DNA of 64,000 bases from Spirosoma profusum (GTDB lineage: Bacteria > Bacteroidota > Bacteroidia > Cytophagales > Spirosomataceae), in NCBI RefSeq assembly GCF_014699005.1, contig NZ_JACWZY010000008.1:62001-126000 (forward strand), written 5' to 3'. The translations under genes and the position numbers were made by a program. Of this stretch, positions 17,502 to 25,332 are shown one piece after another; the stretch's first letter is position 1, and every line of letters starts with the position of its first letter. Under the pieces are notes generated by a model. It was not told the origin of the DNA and searched no databases. It was given only the letters and a program-made list of their open reading frames with translations.

Positions 17502-17519
17502 ATTGGACATTTGTCTAAT
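17502..17519 (+). promoter_or_regulatory. Candidate Crp-type operator ahead of the DUF2306 gene
   Basis: ATTGGACATTTGTCTAAT is an imperfect palindrome with core GGACATTTGTC. Its centre is about 34 bases before the centre of the -7 box at 17,541, a position suited to an activator. The same core, read in gene direction, occurs at 34,826-34,837. Confidence 0.65.
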
Positions 17520-17540
17520 CAGCCAGAAAAAGGGCAGCCT

Positions 17541-17548
17541 TAAGTTTG
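17541..17548 (+). promoter_or_regulatory. TAnnTTTG promoter box for the DUF2306 gene
   Basis: TAAGTTTG is an exact -7 match ending 25 bases before ATG 17,574. No -33 TTTG is found at normal spacing, consistent with an activator at 17,502-17,519. Confidence 0.6.
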
Positions 17549-17573
17549 ACTAAAACTTAACTGGCTTCCTATT

Positions 17574-18407
17574 ATGGTTACTGCAAATCCTCTACCCCTC
17601 AAAGAAAGAAACGCTACGTATGCAGCAAAAACCCTCACCTACGCAGCAGCCATATGGCTGGCTGTTGCAACGGTAGGTCAATGGTTATTTGGAATCTATA
17701 TTCTCTTCTTTTACGGCAAAGCCACCATTACGGGTGATTTTGAGCGATGGAACGATGTGTTGCCGCGCGGTTATGTCGAAGGGGACTGGAAAGGAAATCT
17801 TATCATTGGGGCACACGTATTGTTGGCTGCAATCCTGGTTATCGGTGGGCCGTTGCAACTGATTCCTCAGATACGTAAACGTTTGCCTCATTTCCATCGC
17901 TGGCTTGGCAGAATCTACGTAGTATCGGCAATCGTTGTCAGTACGGCTGGATTATTCATGCTCTGGACGCGGGGTACGGTTGGCGACGCCACGCAGCACA
18001 TCACTAACAGTATTCAGGCAATTTATATCGTTTTGTTTGCCTTACTCACCATCAAATACGCCCGATCTCGGCAAATCGCTAAGCATCGAGTCTGGGCGCT
18101 ACGTCTGTTTATGGTTGTGAATGGTGTCTGGTTTTTCAGGGTGTTGCTGATGGGCTGGTTAGTCATCAACGGGGGGCCTGTCGGTTTCAATCCCAAAACA
18201 TTTACGGGTCCATTCCTTACGGTTTTGTCAATTTTCACGTATGCGATTCCGGCTTCGCTCATTGTGCTGGAACTCTACTGGTATGCAAAACGAAAGCAGA
18301 ATAGTAGGCTTAGTTTCGTTACATCAGCCCTCATTTTTCTATGTACTATTATCACGATTATCGGCATTTTCGGAGCAACAATGGGCATGTGGCTACCCCG
18401 ATTGTGA
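17574..18407 (+). CDS. DUF2306 multi-pass membrane protein
   Basis: A 277-residue protein with about seven to eight hydrophobic segments. The DUF2306 signature is a conserved block LPHFHRWLGRIYVVSAIVVS with His residues, then RQIAKHRVWALRLF. The His-rich pattern suggests heme or quinone redox chemistry, as in cytochrome-b561-like folds, but the family function is unknown. It lies downstream of the Crp-like gene behind its own operator and promoter box. Confidence 0.85.
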   Translation: MVTANPLPLKERNATYAAKTLTYAAAIWLAVATVGQWLFGIYILFFYGKATITGDFERWNDVLPRGYVEGDWKGNLIIGAHVLLAAILVIGGPLQLIPQIRKRLPHFHRWLGRIYVVSAIVVSTAGLFMLWTRGTVGDATQHITNSIQAIYIVLFALLTIKYARSRQIAKHRVWALRLFMVVNGVWFFRVLLMGWLVINGGPVGFNPKTFTGPFLTVLSIFTYAIPASLIVLELYWYAKRKQNSRLSFVTSALIFLCTIITIIGIFGATMGMWLPRL

Positions 18408-18492
18408 ATGAGTTCAAAGCGCGAAAGTGTGAATGAGCGAACCTGACGGATGGCCTTTCACAATTTCACTCATTCGTTCTTTCACTCTTTAT
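18408..18492 (+). repeat. Degenerate purine/pyrimidine hairpin repeat (family B, copy 2)
   Basis: Purine-rich left part (GCGCGAAAGTGTGAATGAGC) and pyrimidine-rich right part (TTCACTCATTCGTTCTTTCA) are imperfectly complementary. It starts right after the DUF2306 stop and ends 18 bases before the RluA start, placed like the copies at 15,921 and 39,740. Confidence 0.55.
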
Positions 18493-18498
18493 ACTTCG

Positions 18499-18506
18499 TA
18501 CCTTTG
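18499..18506 (+). promoter_or_regulatory. TAnnTTTG promoter box four bases before the RluA-type ATG
   Basis: TACCTTTG matches the -7 consensus and is separated from ATG 18,511 by four bases, the same arrangement as at 14,739. It predicts a leaderless transcript. The -33 element is poor. Confidence 0.5.
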
Positions 18507-18510
18507 TCGG

Positions 18511-19428
18511 ATGGAAAGCCCCCAATCACCCAGCCCGCGACGTGGCGAACGTACCAACATCAATTTAACCGTTTCGGAACCCGCCGAATTGATGACGTTC
18601 TTACTTACTCAGTTACCGCACAAGAATCGAAATAACATCAAATCGCTGCTACGTAACAAACAGATTCTGATTGAAGGGAAGGTTTACACACAGTTTAATC
18701 ATCCGCTACGTCCGGGGCAGATCGTTACGGTAGCGGCCAGTCGGGCACCCGAAACCTCGCAATATCGGGGGCTTACTATTCTTTATGAAGATGTTCACCT
18801 GATTGTCATCAACAAACAGGCTGGCTTGCTCTCAATGGCTACGAACAAAGAGCGCGACCGTACGGCCTATGGCATTCTGAGCGACTACGTTAAAAAAGAA
18901 AATCCGAAGAATAAAATCTTCATCATACACCGGCTCGACCGCGAAACGTCGGGCGTGATGATGTTTGCACGTAGTGAAAAAGTACAACGTATCATGCAGG
19001 AAAACTGGAATTCCACCACCAAACAACGTACCTACGTAGCACTGGTAGAAGGTGTTCCCGAACCACATCAGGGGACCATTACGTCCTACCTCCGCGAAAG
19101 CAAAGCGCTGATCGTGTATTCCAGCCAGAACCCGGAGCTCGGGCAGTTGTCCATTACCAATTATAACGTAGTGAAATCCAACCGCCATTTCGCCCTGCTG
19201 GAACTGGAGCTGGAAACCGGACGTAAAAATCAGATTCGGGTACATATGCAGGACATTGGCCATCCAATTGCGGGCGATACCAAGTACGGCGCTACGTCCA
19301 ACCCGATCGGTCGATTGGGGTTACACGCTGAAGTGCTGGCATTTGACCACCCCATTACCGGCGTACCCATGCGGTTCGATGCAGCCATTCCGAAAGGCTT
19401 TCTGAGCGTATTGAAGGAAGCTAATTGA
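18511..19428 (+). CDS. RluA-family pseudouridine synthase
   Basis: About 305 residues from ATG 18,511. An in-frame ATG at 18,433 would add residues encoded by the repeat hairpin, so it was rejected. The N-terminal S4-like RNA-binding domain (IKSLLRNKQILIEGKVY) is followed by the catalytic domain with the RluA motif HRLDRETSGVMMFARS (Asp nucleophile), then KTYVALVEG-like QRTYVALVEG and ELETGRKNQIRVHMQDIGHP. It isomerises uridine to pseudouridine in rRNA or tRNA in the cytoplasm; the exact site cannot be assigned. Confidence 0.93.
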   Translation: MESPQSPSPRRGERTNINLTVSEPAELMTFLLTQLPHKNRNNIKSLLRNKQILIEGKVYTQFNHPLRPGQIVTVAASRAPETSQYRGLTILYEDVHLIVINKQAGLLSMATNKERDRTAYGILSDYVKKENPKNKIFIIHRLDRETSGVMMFARSEKVQRIMQENWNSTTKQRTYVALVEGVPEPHQGTITSYLRESKALIVYSSQNPELGQLSITNYNVVKSNRHFALLELELETGRKNQIRVHMQDIGHPIAGDTKYGATSNPIGRLGLHAEVLAFDHPITGVPMRFDAAIPKGFLSVLKEAN

Positions 19429-19430
19429 CA

Positions 19431-19524
19431 TTTTTTGTCATGCTGACGAAGGAAGCATCTTAAGGCGTCCAAACTTGAGGGTAAGGATGCTTTAAGATGC
19501 TTCCTTCGTCAGCATGACAAAAAA
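19431..19524. repeat. Hairpin repeat family A, copy 1 (33-bp arms)
   Basis: Arms 19,431-19,463 and 19,492-19,524 pair perfectly. The arm contains GTCATGCTGACGAAGGAAGC and CATCTTAA, flanked by T6/A7 runs that let it act as a terminator on either strand. It starts 2 bases after the RluA stop. Confidence 0.9.
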
Positions 19525-19751
19525 ATAGCCTATTCATAATTGCGTATTCACGTTGTTTAAACTTTACTCTTCAATTAAGGTTATTCGTGCAGTACAAAAG
19601 CAAAATTGTATTTATCCCATTTTGATCCTTTTGGGCCGCACTGACCTCCGTTGCCAGTTTCTCGCTTTCAGCAGCCAAAAATCGGCATTCGACCAGATTA
19701 ATTTCCTGGTTCAGTGCTCCTGCAGGACCTTTGGGGCTCAAACCTGAAGTT
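19525..19751. other. Gap before the outer-membrane receptor gene
   Basis: With the repeat at 19,431-19,524 this makes a 323-base intergenic region. The part after the hairpin has ordinary composition. No ORF, RNA gene or exact TAnnTTTG box was seen; a GACCTTTG near 19,726 is one base off the consensus. Confidence 0.4.
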
Positions 19752-22634
19752 ATGAAGACGCTGCTACTTTCCTTATGTATCCTCGCTGGCACTACCGCTT
19801 CGTTTGCCCAGGTGCCCGCCATTCCCGGCAGCACGACCGCAACGACACCGGTAACGCCGAGTAACCCAACTACTACGTCACCCGCAACCAGCACACCAGC
19901 CCCAACGGCTCCCGTATCCCCACCAGATCCGTTTGGCAAAACACCAGCCACAACCGCTCCCGACAATTTTACGATGCCGGGCGGACAAACGCCTGCTCCC
20001 ATTCCCGCCGTTCCCGACAATGTTCAGCCATCGCCGGGTGCTACGCCATCGGAAGCCGATCCAATTGCTCGTGGTAATGGCAAAATAACTGGGGTACTTA
20101 CTGATTCATCGACCAATAAGCCTGTTGAATTCGCAACCATCGCCCTGCTCAATATCTCGACCAACAAACCCATCGACGGAACCACCGCCGATGCCAAAGG
20201 GCAATTTACGTTGAACCGCCTGGCTCCCGGCAGATATCGATTGCAATATTCCTTCATTGGTTACAAGGACAAACGTAGCGCCGTCATTACCATCGATAAG
20301 GGTACCAACATTAATGTGGGTGCAGTTAAACTGACGCCCGATGTACGTACGCTTAGCGAAGTAAACGTAGTAGGTCAGGCCGCCGTTATCGAAGAAAAAG
20401 TAGACCGGCTGGTGTACAACGCCGATAAAGACATTACCGCAAAAGGGGGAGACGCTACCGATATCATGCGAAAAGTACCGATGCTTTCTGTCGACCTCGA
20501 CGGGAACGTATCACTACGTGGCAGCGGCAACGTACGCGTACTGATCAACAACAAACCATCGACCATCGTAGCGGCCAGTGTAGCCGATGCGCTGAAGCAG
20601 ATTCCGGCCGATCAGATTAAAACGGTAGAAGTCATTACGTCGCCATCGGCTAAATACGATGCCGAAGGTTCTGCCGGTATCATCAATATCGTCACCAAAA
20701 AGAATACGTTACAGGGACTTACGCTGGATATTAACGGCGGAGCTGGTAACCGGGGTGCCAATCTGGGCCTGAACGGTAACTACCGCACGGGCAAAATGGG
20801 CTTCTCGCTGGGTGGATTTGGTCGGGCGGAGTATAACGTAAAAGGCGCGTTCCTGAACGATCAGACAACGCGTAGTTATGACCTGGCCACCAATACGTAT
20901 TCAGGTATAACCCGGACAGTTCAAACCGCCAATACGTTGAGTCAGCGTATATTCGGTAACTATCAGTTGGGCTGGGATTATGACATCGACAAAAATACGT
21001 CGCTGACAGCCAGCCTGCGCTATGGTGCCCGAAACGGGATTATGAATCAATTCAACCTGCTTACGCAGACAACTACGCCCAATAGCTATTTCCCCATCCT
21101 CAACGATCGGAACGTAAAAACCACTGATTTATCGGGTACGGTCGATGCGAATGTGAGTTACACAAAAACGTATAAGCCGCAGCAGGAATTTAGCGTACTG
21201 GCTCTCTACAGCCGGAACAACCGCACGAACGATTTCGTAGCTGACTTGCTGAGCAACGCTGATTTTCAAACCATAACGAGCCGTCAGAAAAACAACAACG
21301 ATAGCTACAATCAGGAATCGACTTTACAGGTTGATTATCAGACACCTATCAAAACCAATCAATTGATCGAATTTGGTGGTAAGGGTATTTTCCGGCAGGT
21401 AAACAGTGAATATCAGTACTTCTTTTCTACAGGCGATAACGGTGCGTATCAACTCGATACCAGCCGCCCATCCAACACGTTGTTTTACGACCAGAACATC
21501 GCCGGTACGTATCTGTCGTATACCGTACAAACGAAAAGCAAATACACGATCAAGGCAGGAGCTCGCTATGAGTATACTTTTATCAACGCCAAATTCAGCA
21601 ATGAATCGGCGGGGCAGGCAACCTCCATTCCGAACTACGGTGTGCTGGTTCCCAGTGTCAATATCTCGAAAAGTCTGAAAGGTGGACGTATCATCAAGCT
21701 GGCGTATAACCGTCGGATTCAGCGGCCGGGCATTCAGTTCCTGAACCCGAACGTCAACTCCGCTAACCCGACGAACATTACGATTGGTAACCCGTATCTG
21801 TCGCCCGAAATCACGGAGAACGTAGAGTTCAGCACGAGCATGAATATCAAAGGGCTTTACCTGAATGGGTCGATCTTTGCCCGACGTACCAACAACGAAA
21901 TCACGGCTGTTCGCGACGTATCACAGCAATCCATCGGTGATCCGACCAATCCAGTTTTCCAGCAGGTGATACGTACCAGCTATCAAAACGTTGGTCGTCA
22001 AGATGCTATCGGGTTGAATTTGTTCGGTAACGGTACGTTGTTCTCCAAACTGCAATTGGGTGGCGGTATCGATTTATACCACGTTAATCTGACCAACAAC
22101 AATGCAAATCCGATTTACTCGGCTTCTAACTCAGGCTGGGTAATTGGCGGACGGCTCATGAGCAGCCTGTCGCTGAGCAATGGCTGGGGTGTTCAGGTGT
22201 TTGGCGGTGGACGTGGCAAACAGGTGCAGCTACAAGGCGAGCAAAGTGCCATGTATTTCTACAACATAGGCGTCCGGAAAGAATTCAACAATAAGAAAGC
22301 CAGCCTGGGTATTGCGGCCGAAAATATCTTCAACCATCCGTTCACTCAGCGTTCTGAGTCAGTTTCGCCGATTCTGACCCAATATTCCCAAAATAGTTTC
22401 TACAACGCAGGAGTTCGGTTGACGTTCAACTACAAACTCGGCAAGATGAGCTTCGACGCTCCACAACGTCGACGGAAATCGGTTAATAACGACGACGTAA
22501 AAGGTGGCGATGAAGGTGGTGGTAACGCTGACAATAATAACAATGGTGGCCAGCAGCAACAGTCAGCGCCAGCGGGTGGTGGAAACCGTGGTGGTGGCAA
22601 TCGTGGTGGCGGTGGTGGCCGTGGCCGTCCTTAA
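19752..22634 (+). CDS. Outer-membrane beta-barrel receptor (TonB-dependent receptor-like, OMP_b-brl type)
   Basis: About 960 residues from ATG 19,752, which opens into a signal peptide (MKTLLLSLCILAGTTASFAQ). Then come a Pro/Thr-rich linker (about 25-105), a CarboxypepD_reg-like domain (KITGVLTDSSTNKPVEFATI), a plug domain (GGDATDIMRKVPMLSVDLDG, LRGSGNVRVLINNKPS) and a long barrel with repeated aromatic strands. The C-terminus is unusual: after the barrel a ~55-residue Asn/Gln/Gly tail ends in GGNRGGG-type repeats. No SusD partner is adjacent, so the ligand is unknown; peptide or siderophore uptake is possible. Confidence 0.88.
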   Translation: MKTLLLSLCILAGTTASFAQVPAIPGSTTATTPVTPSNPTTTSPATSTPAPTAPVSPPDPFGKTPATTAPDNFTMPGGQTPAPIPAVPDNVQPSPGATPSEADPIARGNGKITGVLTDSSTNKPVEFATIALLNISTNKPIDGTTADAKGQFTLNRLAPGRYRLQYSFIGYKDKRSAVITIDKGTNINVGAVKLTPDVRTLSEVNVVGQAAVIEEKVDRLVYNADKDITAKGGDATDIMRKVPMLSVDLDGNVSLRGSGNVRVLINNKPSTIVAASVADALKQIPADQIKTVEVITSPSAKYDAEGSAGIINIVTKKNTLQGLTLDINGGAGNRGANLGLNGNYRTGKMGFSLGGFGRAEYNVKGAFLNDQTTRSYDLATNTYSGITRTVQTANTLSQRIFGNYQLGWDYDIDKNTSLTASLRYGARNGIMNQFNLLTQTTTPNSYFPILNDRNVKTTDLSGTVDANVSYTKTYKPQQEFSVLALYSRNNRTNDFVADLLSNADFQTITSRQKNNNDSYNQESTLQVDYQTPIKTNQLIEFGGKGIFRQVNSEYQYFFSTGDNGAYQLDTSRPSNTLFYDQNIAGTYLSYTVQTKSKYTIKAGARYEYTFINAKFSNESAGQATSIPNYGVLVPSVNISKSLKGGRIIKLAYNRRIQRPGIQFLNPNVNSANPTNITIGNPYLSPEITENVEFSTSMNIKGLYLNGSIFARRTNNEITAVRDVSQQSIGDPTNPVFQQVIRTSYQNVGRQDAIGLNLFGNGTLFSKLQLGGGIDLYHVNLTNNNANPIYSASNSGWVIGGRLMSSLSLSNGWGVQVFGGGRGKQVQLQGEQSAMYFYNIGVRKEFNNKKASLGIAAENIFNHPFTQRSESVSPILTQYSQNSFYNAGVRLTFNYKLGKMSFDAPQRRRKSVNNDDVKGGDEGGGNADNNNNGGQQQQSAPAGGGNRGGGNRGGGGGRGRP

Positions 22635-22678
22635 TCGACTCTGATACAACAACCTCATAATTGGAAAAGGTGATGCCC

Positions 22679-22711
22679 AAATACCTCCTGCACTGTGGGA
22701 GGTATTTTTTT
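22679..22711 (+). terminator. Rho-independent terminator of the receptor gene
   Basis: AATACCTCC pairs with GGAGGTATT over a short loop and runs into seven T. It lies 45 bases after the stop. Confidence 0.88.
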
Positions 22712-22746
22712 ATATTCGCCCAGACCAACTGAGCCTAATTATCTTC

Positions 22747-23199
22747 ATGCTGACTTCCAGACAACTTCGTGGAATAGCTTCTTACTGGGGTGCGCAGTGT
22801 ACGTACAAAAAGCTCGTTAATAACCAATGGCTTTTTGTGAGCACTAATGAGCACGTTGTGGGTCACGTATTGCAAGGTTTGCAGGATGGCACAATAAAAG
22901 ATATCACGCTTCACCTTCGTGTCATAAAAAGTTTAACCGATGAAGAACTCTGGCAATGCGCTAAACTACATGGGGAATATGAAGAGGCATTTATAGACCG
23001 CTACGGTGATTCGATGCGAATGGGCAACTTTCAGATTTTTTTTGACGGAAACTTATATAACCATGATTGGGAGCCTGTCGACTATTCAGCGACCATGAAA
23101 AAACCTGTCAATAACATGGGCGCGATCTATTCCTATCTTCAGTCCATTCACATCTACATACCCGGCACTGTGGATAAAGAATTTGTTTCATTGATTTGA
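22747..23199 (+). CDS. Hypothetical protein
   Basis: A 150-residue soluble protein with no signal peptide or membrane segment; no family was recognised. It begins MLTSRQLRGIASYWGAQC, has a basic N-terminus and an acidic middle (LHGEYEEAFIDRYGDSM), and ends with hydrophobic strands. It has its own unit after a strong terminator and faces a DinB gene. Codon use and TACGT words look normal for the window, which supports a real gene. Confidence 0.6.
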   Translation: MLTSRQLRGIASYWGAQCTYKKLVNNQWLFVSTNEHVVGHVLQGLQDGTIKDITLHLRVIKSLTDEELWQCAKLHGEYEEAFIDRYGDSMRMGNFQIFFDGNLYNHDWEPVDYSATMKKPVNNMGAIYSYLQSIHIYIPGTVDKEFVSLI

Positions 23200-23207
23200 A
23201 CCAAGAC

Positions 23208-23246
23208 GCTACGTTGTCTTCAGGATTTGGGGTAAGAAGACGTAGC
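23208..23246. terminator. Weak hairpin between convergent genes
   Basis: GCTACGTTGTCTTC and GAAGACGTAGC can pair, with one bulge region. It overlaps the last codons of the DinB gene and is followed by TTTT on the plus strand. Confidence 0.35.
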
Positions 23247-23849
23247 TTTTATTCGTGCGATTTGCTTCAGGTGTCTGTCGGTATGCGCAAAATGAACGAC
23301 CATTAGTGCATGGATGCTACGTCGGCGCTCCTTCCCCCATCGGTACGTAAAATGCGATTTTAAGTCGTAAGTCGTGTTCCGAATGAATTCGATAAAGTTA
23401 TTTCTGCCGAACAAAAAGTACGTTAGATTATCGTTCCCTTTCATAAAACCAAGCGGTTCAGCGTTCCACTCAGCCTTATGAGGGCTCGGGTCATTCATCC
23501 AGGCGATATAGCTACTATCGGGAAGTGACAGACTATCCAGCACCGGTTCAGGTTTTGAACTGAGCATAATGTCGGCTTCCTGCACAAAGATTCGTTCGTA
23601 AACTCCCAAATGCTCGACAACCTGCGCAATCGACCAGCTTGCCGAATCTTTTTTGAAGTGCCACTGCGCCGGTGTCAGATTCCTGGTTTCACTGATTACG
23701 GCCAGTTTGGTACGTTCAAGATTATCGACCAGAAATTTTCGATCCGTTTCGGTCCATAACTTAACCGTCTGTGCACTGGCTAAATTCGCAACCAACAGTA
23801 AGAGGCTCAAACAGGTACTATCGCGAATGTAACGAACAAGTTTTTTCAT
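23220..23849 (-). CDS. Secreted DinB-like four-helix protein
   Basis: A 209-residue protein with an N-terminal signal peptide ending ASAQ. The DinB/YfiT-like bundle shows WTETDRKFLVDNLERTK, SWSIAQVVEHLGVYERIF (His of the metal triad) and the C-terminal HFAHTDRHLKQIARIK (the other two His). The fold binds a divalent metal and is found in thiol transferases and uncharacterised hydrolases. An exported DinB protein is less common than the cytoplasmic type; the second DinB gene here (30,778-31,302) has no signal peptide. Confidence 0.82.
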   Translation of the reverse strand: MKKLVRYIRDSTCLSLLLLVANLASAQTVKLWTETDRKFLVDNLERTKLAVISETRNLTPAQWHFKKDSASWSIAQVVEHLGVYERIFVQEADIMLSSKPEPVLDSLSLPDSSYIAWMNDPSPHKAEWNAEPLGFMKGNDNLTYFLFGRNNFIEFIRNTTYDLKSHFTYRWGKERRRSIHALMVVHFAHTDRHLKQIARIKATSSYPKS

Positions 23850-24028
23850 TATTAGCTTATTAGGATTGACGTTTCAATCTACACCTAATATGCTTTTAGC
23901 CAGCCAACGTTTTATTTATCGTATGTAAATGGATAAACTGCCTAGAATTTTTGGTTTTGAATAAATCAATAGTTTGTTTTGCATAGTACTATCTTATACC
24001 TTCAACCGAACTAACTTCTATTAAGCGA

Positions 24029-24388
24029 ATGAATAATTGGATACAGTGGTTTGAGATTCCTGTTTATAAATTCGATCAGGCGAAGCTTTTTTACGAAACG
24101 CTTTTCGACATACGTTTAGAAATCATGGATTTAGGCGCTTTAACGATGGCCGTATTTCCGCCCAGTCTGGCTTCGGGAGCCCTTTGCCAGGGCGAGTGGT
24201 ATCATCCTTCTGAAAATGGCGTGACGCTTCACCTCAAAGTAGATAGTCTGGAACAAGCCCTGAGCAACGTAGAGGCATTAGGTGGAAGCATCCTGCAACC
24301 CAAAAAACAGATTTCGACCGAATTAGGGTACATGGCCTTGATCAAAGATTGTGAAGGTAATCGATTGGTGCTACGTGCAAGGCAGTGA
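24029..24388 (+). CDS. VOC-superfamily protein
   Basis: A 119-residue cytoplasmic protein. The N-terminal half shows WIQWFEIPVYKFDQAKLFYE and the C-terminal half GYMALIKDCEGNRLVLRAR, where the usual terminal Glu ligand position is shifted. It is probably a metal-binding or ligand-binding member without assigned substrate. It is a single gene, divergent from the DinB gene and convergent with the membrane protein behind it. Confidence 0.8.
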   Translation: MNNWIQWFEIPVYKFDQAKLFYETLFDIRLEIMDLGALTMAVFPPSLASGALCQGEWYHPSENGVTLHLKVDSLEQALSNVEALGGSILQPKKQISTELGYMALIKDCEGNRLVLRARQ

Positions 24389-24415
24389 GGTATTGATTAG
24401 CGTTCAAAACGTCTG

Positions 24416-25078
24416 TCAATTTAACTTTCTTAGTGCGGCTGCAATGGGCAAAAAGGAAACGCTAAATAAAGCGTAACTGAATCGTTTAATTATTCGCCCA
24501 TAAAACGGGTCAATCAGGATTCCAAATTGCGTGAGAAGTAGAGCAATGAAAAATAAGATAATGGCCCACTTCGGAATTTTCGTTGATAAGATGAACGCTA
24601 TGCCCAATAAAATCTGCGCTAGAAATGTAAAGTCAGCGTATTTCAGTAAAAAGAAAATTTGCGAATTATCGTAAAATAATGGTTTTACAAGCGGGTCATT
24701 TTGGATGGCATTTAAGACTTCGTAGGCCGTTTCTTTAGGCATTTTAAAAACACCAATCAGGCATAAGTCAATCGTGAATTGGCCAAATAGCACAAACGAT
24801 GAAATAAACGTGAACACCGTACTTAACTGTACCAAGAAATAAGCTCTTGAATTTTTGAAATAGTAACAAAACGCAATAAATGTAGGTATCAATAAAACTA
24901 CGCCCAGCATCAGCAATACGTGAGCGTTGATCCAGTCGTTGGGGTGTTTCTTAATCAGGTCGTAAAACTCAGCTTCTTTCTGCTTCGAGATGAACAAATA
25001 CAGTTGCCCACACGCATACAACGGATAACAGCTTATCAGGCTAATTATCCAGATTAGATTTCTCAATTTTAGCGGCAT
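24416..25078 (-). CDS. Hypothetical six-helix membrane protein
   Basis: A 220-residue protein with about six transmembrane segments (around residues 8-30, 50-72, 80-105, 148-168, 172-190 and 196-215). No family was recognised with confidence; the topology recalls DUF4386-type proteins. It is AT-richer than its neighbours and I found only one TACGT/ACGTA word in 24,401-25,080, against several per kilobase in the rest of the window, which may mean recent acquisition. Confidence 0.65.
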   Translation of the reverse strand: MPLKLRNLIWIISLISCYPLYACGQLYLFISKQKEAEFYDLIKKHPNDWINAHVLLMLGVVLLIPTFIAFCYYFKNSRAYFLVQLSTVFTFISSFVLFGQFTIDLCLIGVFKMPKETAYEVLNAIQNDPLVKPLFYDNSQIFFLLKYADFTFLAQILLGIAFILSTKIPKWAIILFFIALLLTQFGILIDPFYGRIIKRFSYALFSVSFLPIAAALRKLN

Positions 25079-25332
25079 CTTTATTTACCAGTTTATCGAA
25101 AGCGTACAGTTTATACAACAACTCAATTAAGATTTATCCGTTCGCGACCGCTGCAACGAACACTCTCCCTTCTACGTACTAGTTTAGAAAAGCCACATTC
25201 CTACCCTTTGTTACGTTGGTTATAGTAATCTTCTGTTGAGAGTCTGCACTTTTTTTAGTTTCTGAATACCTAGTAAACTCTATTGACTAATCATCAGTTT
25301 GAGCTTATATACGACCTGATGCCACCATTTGA

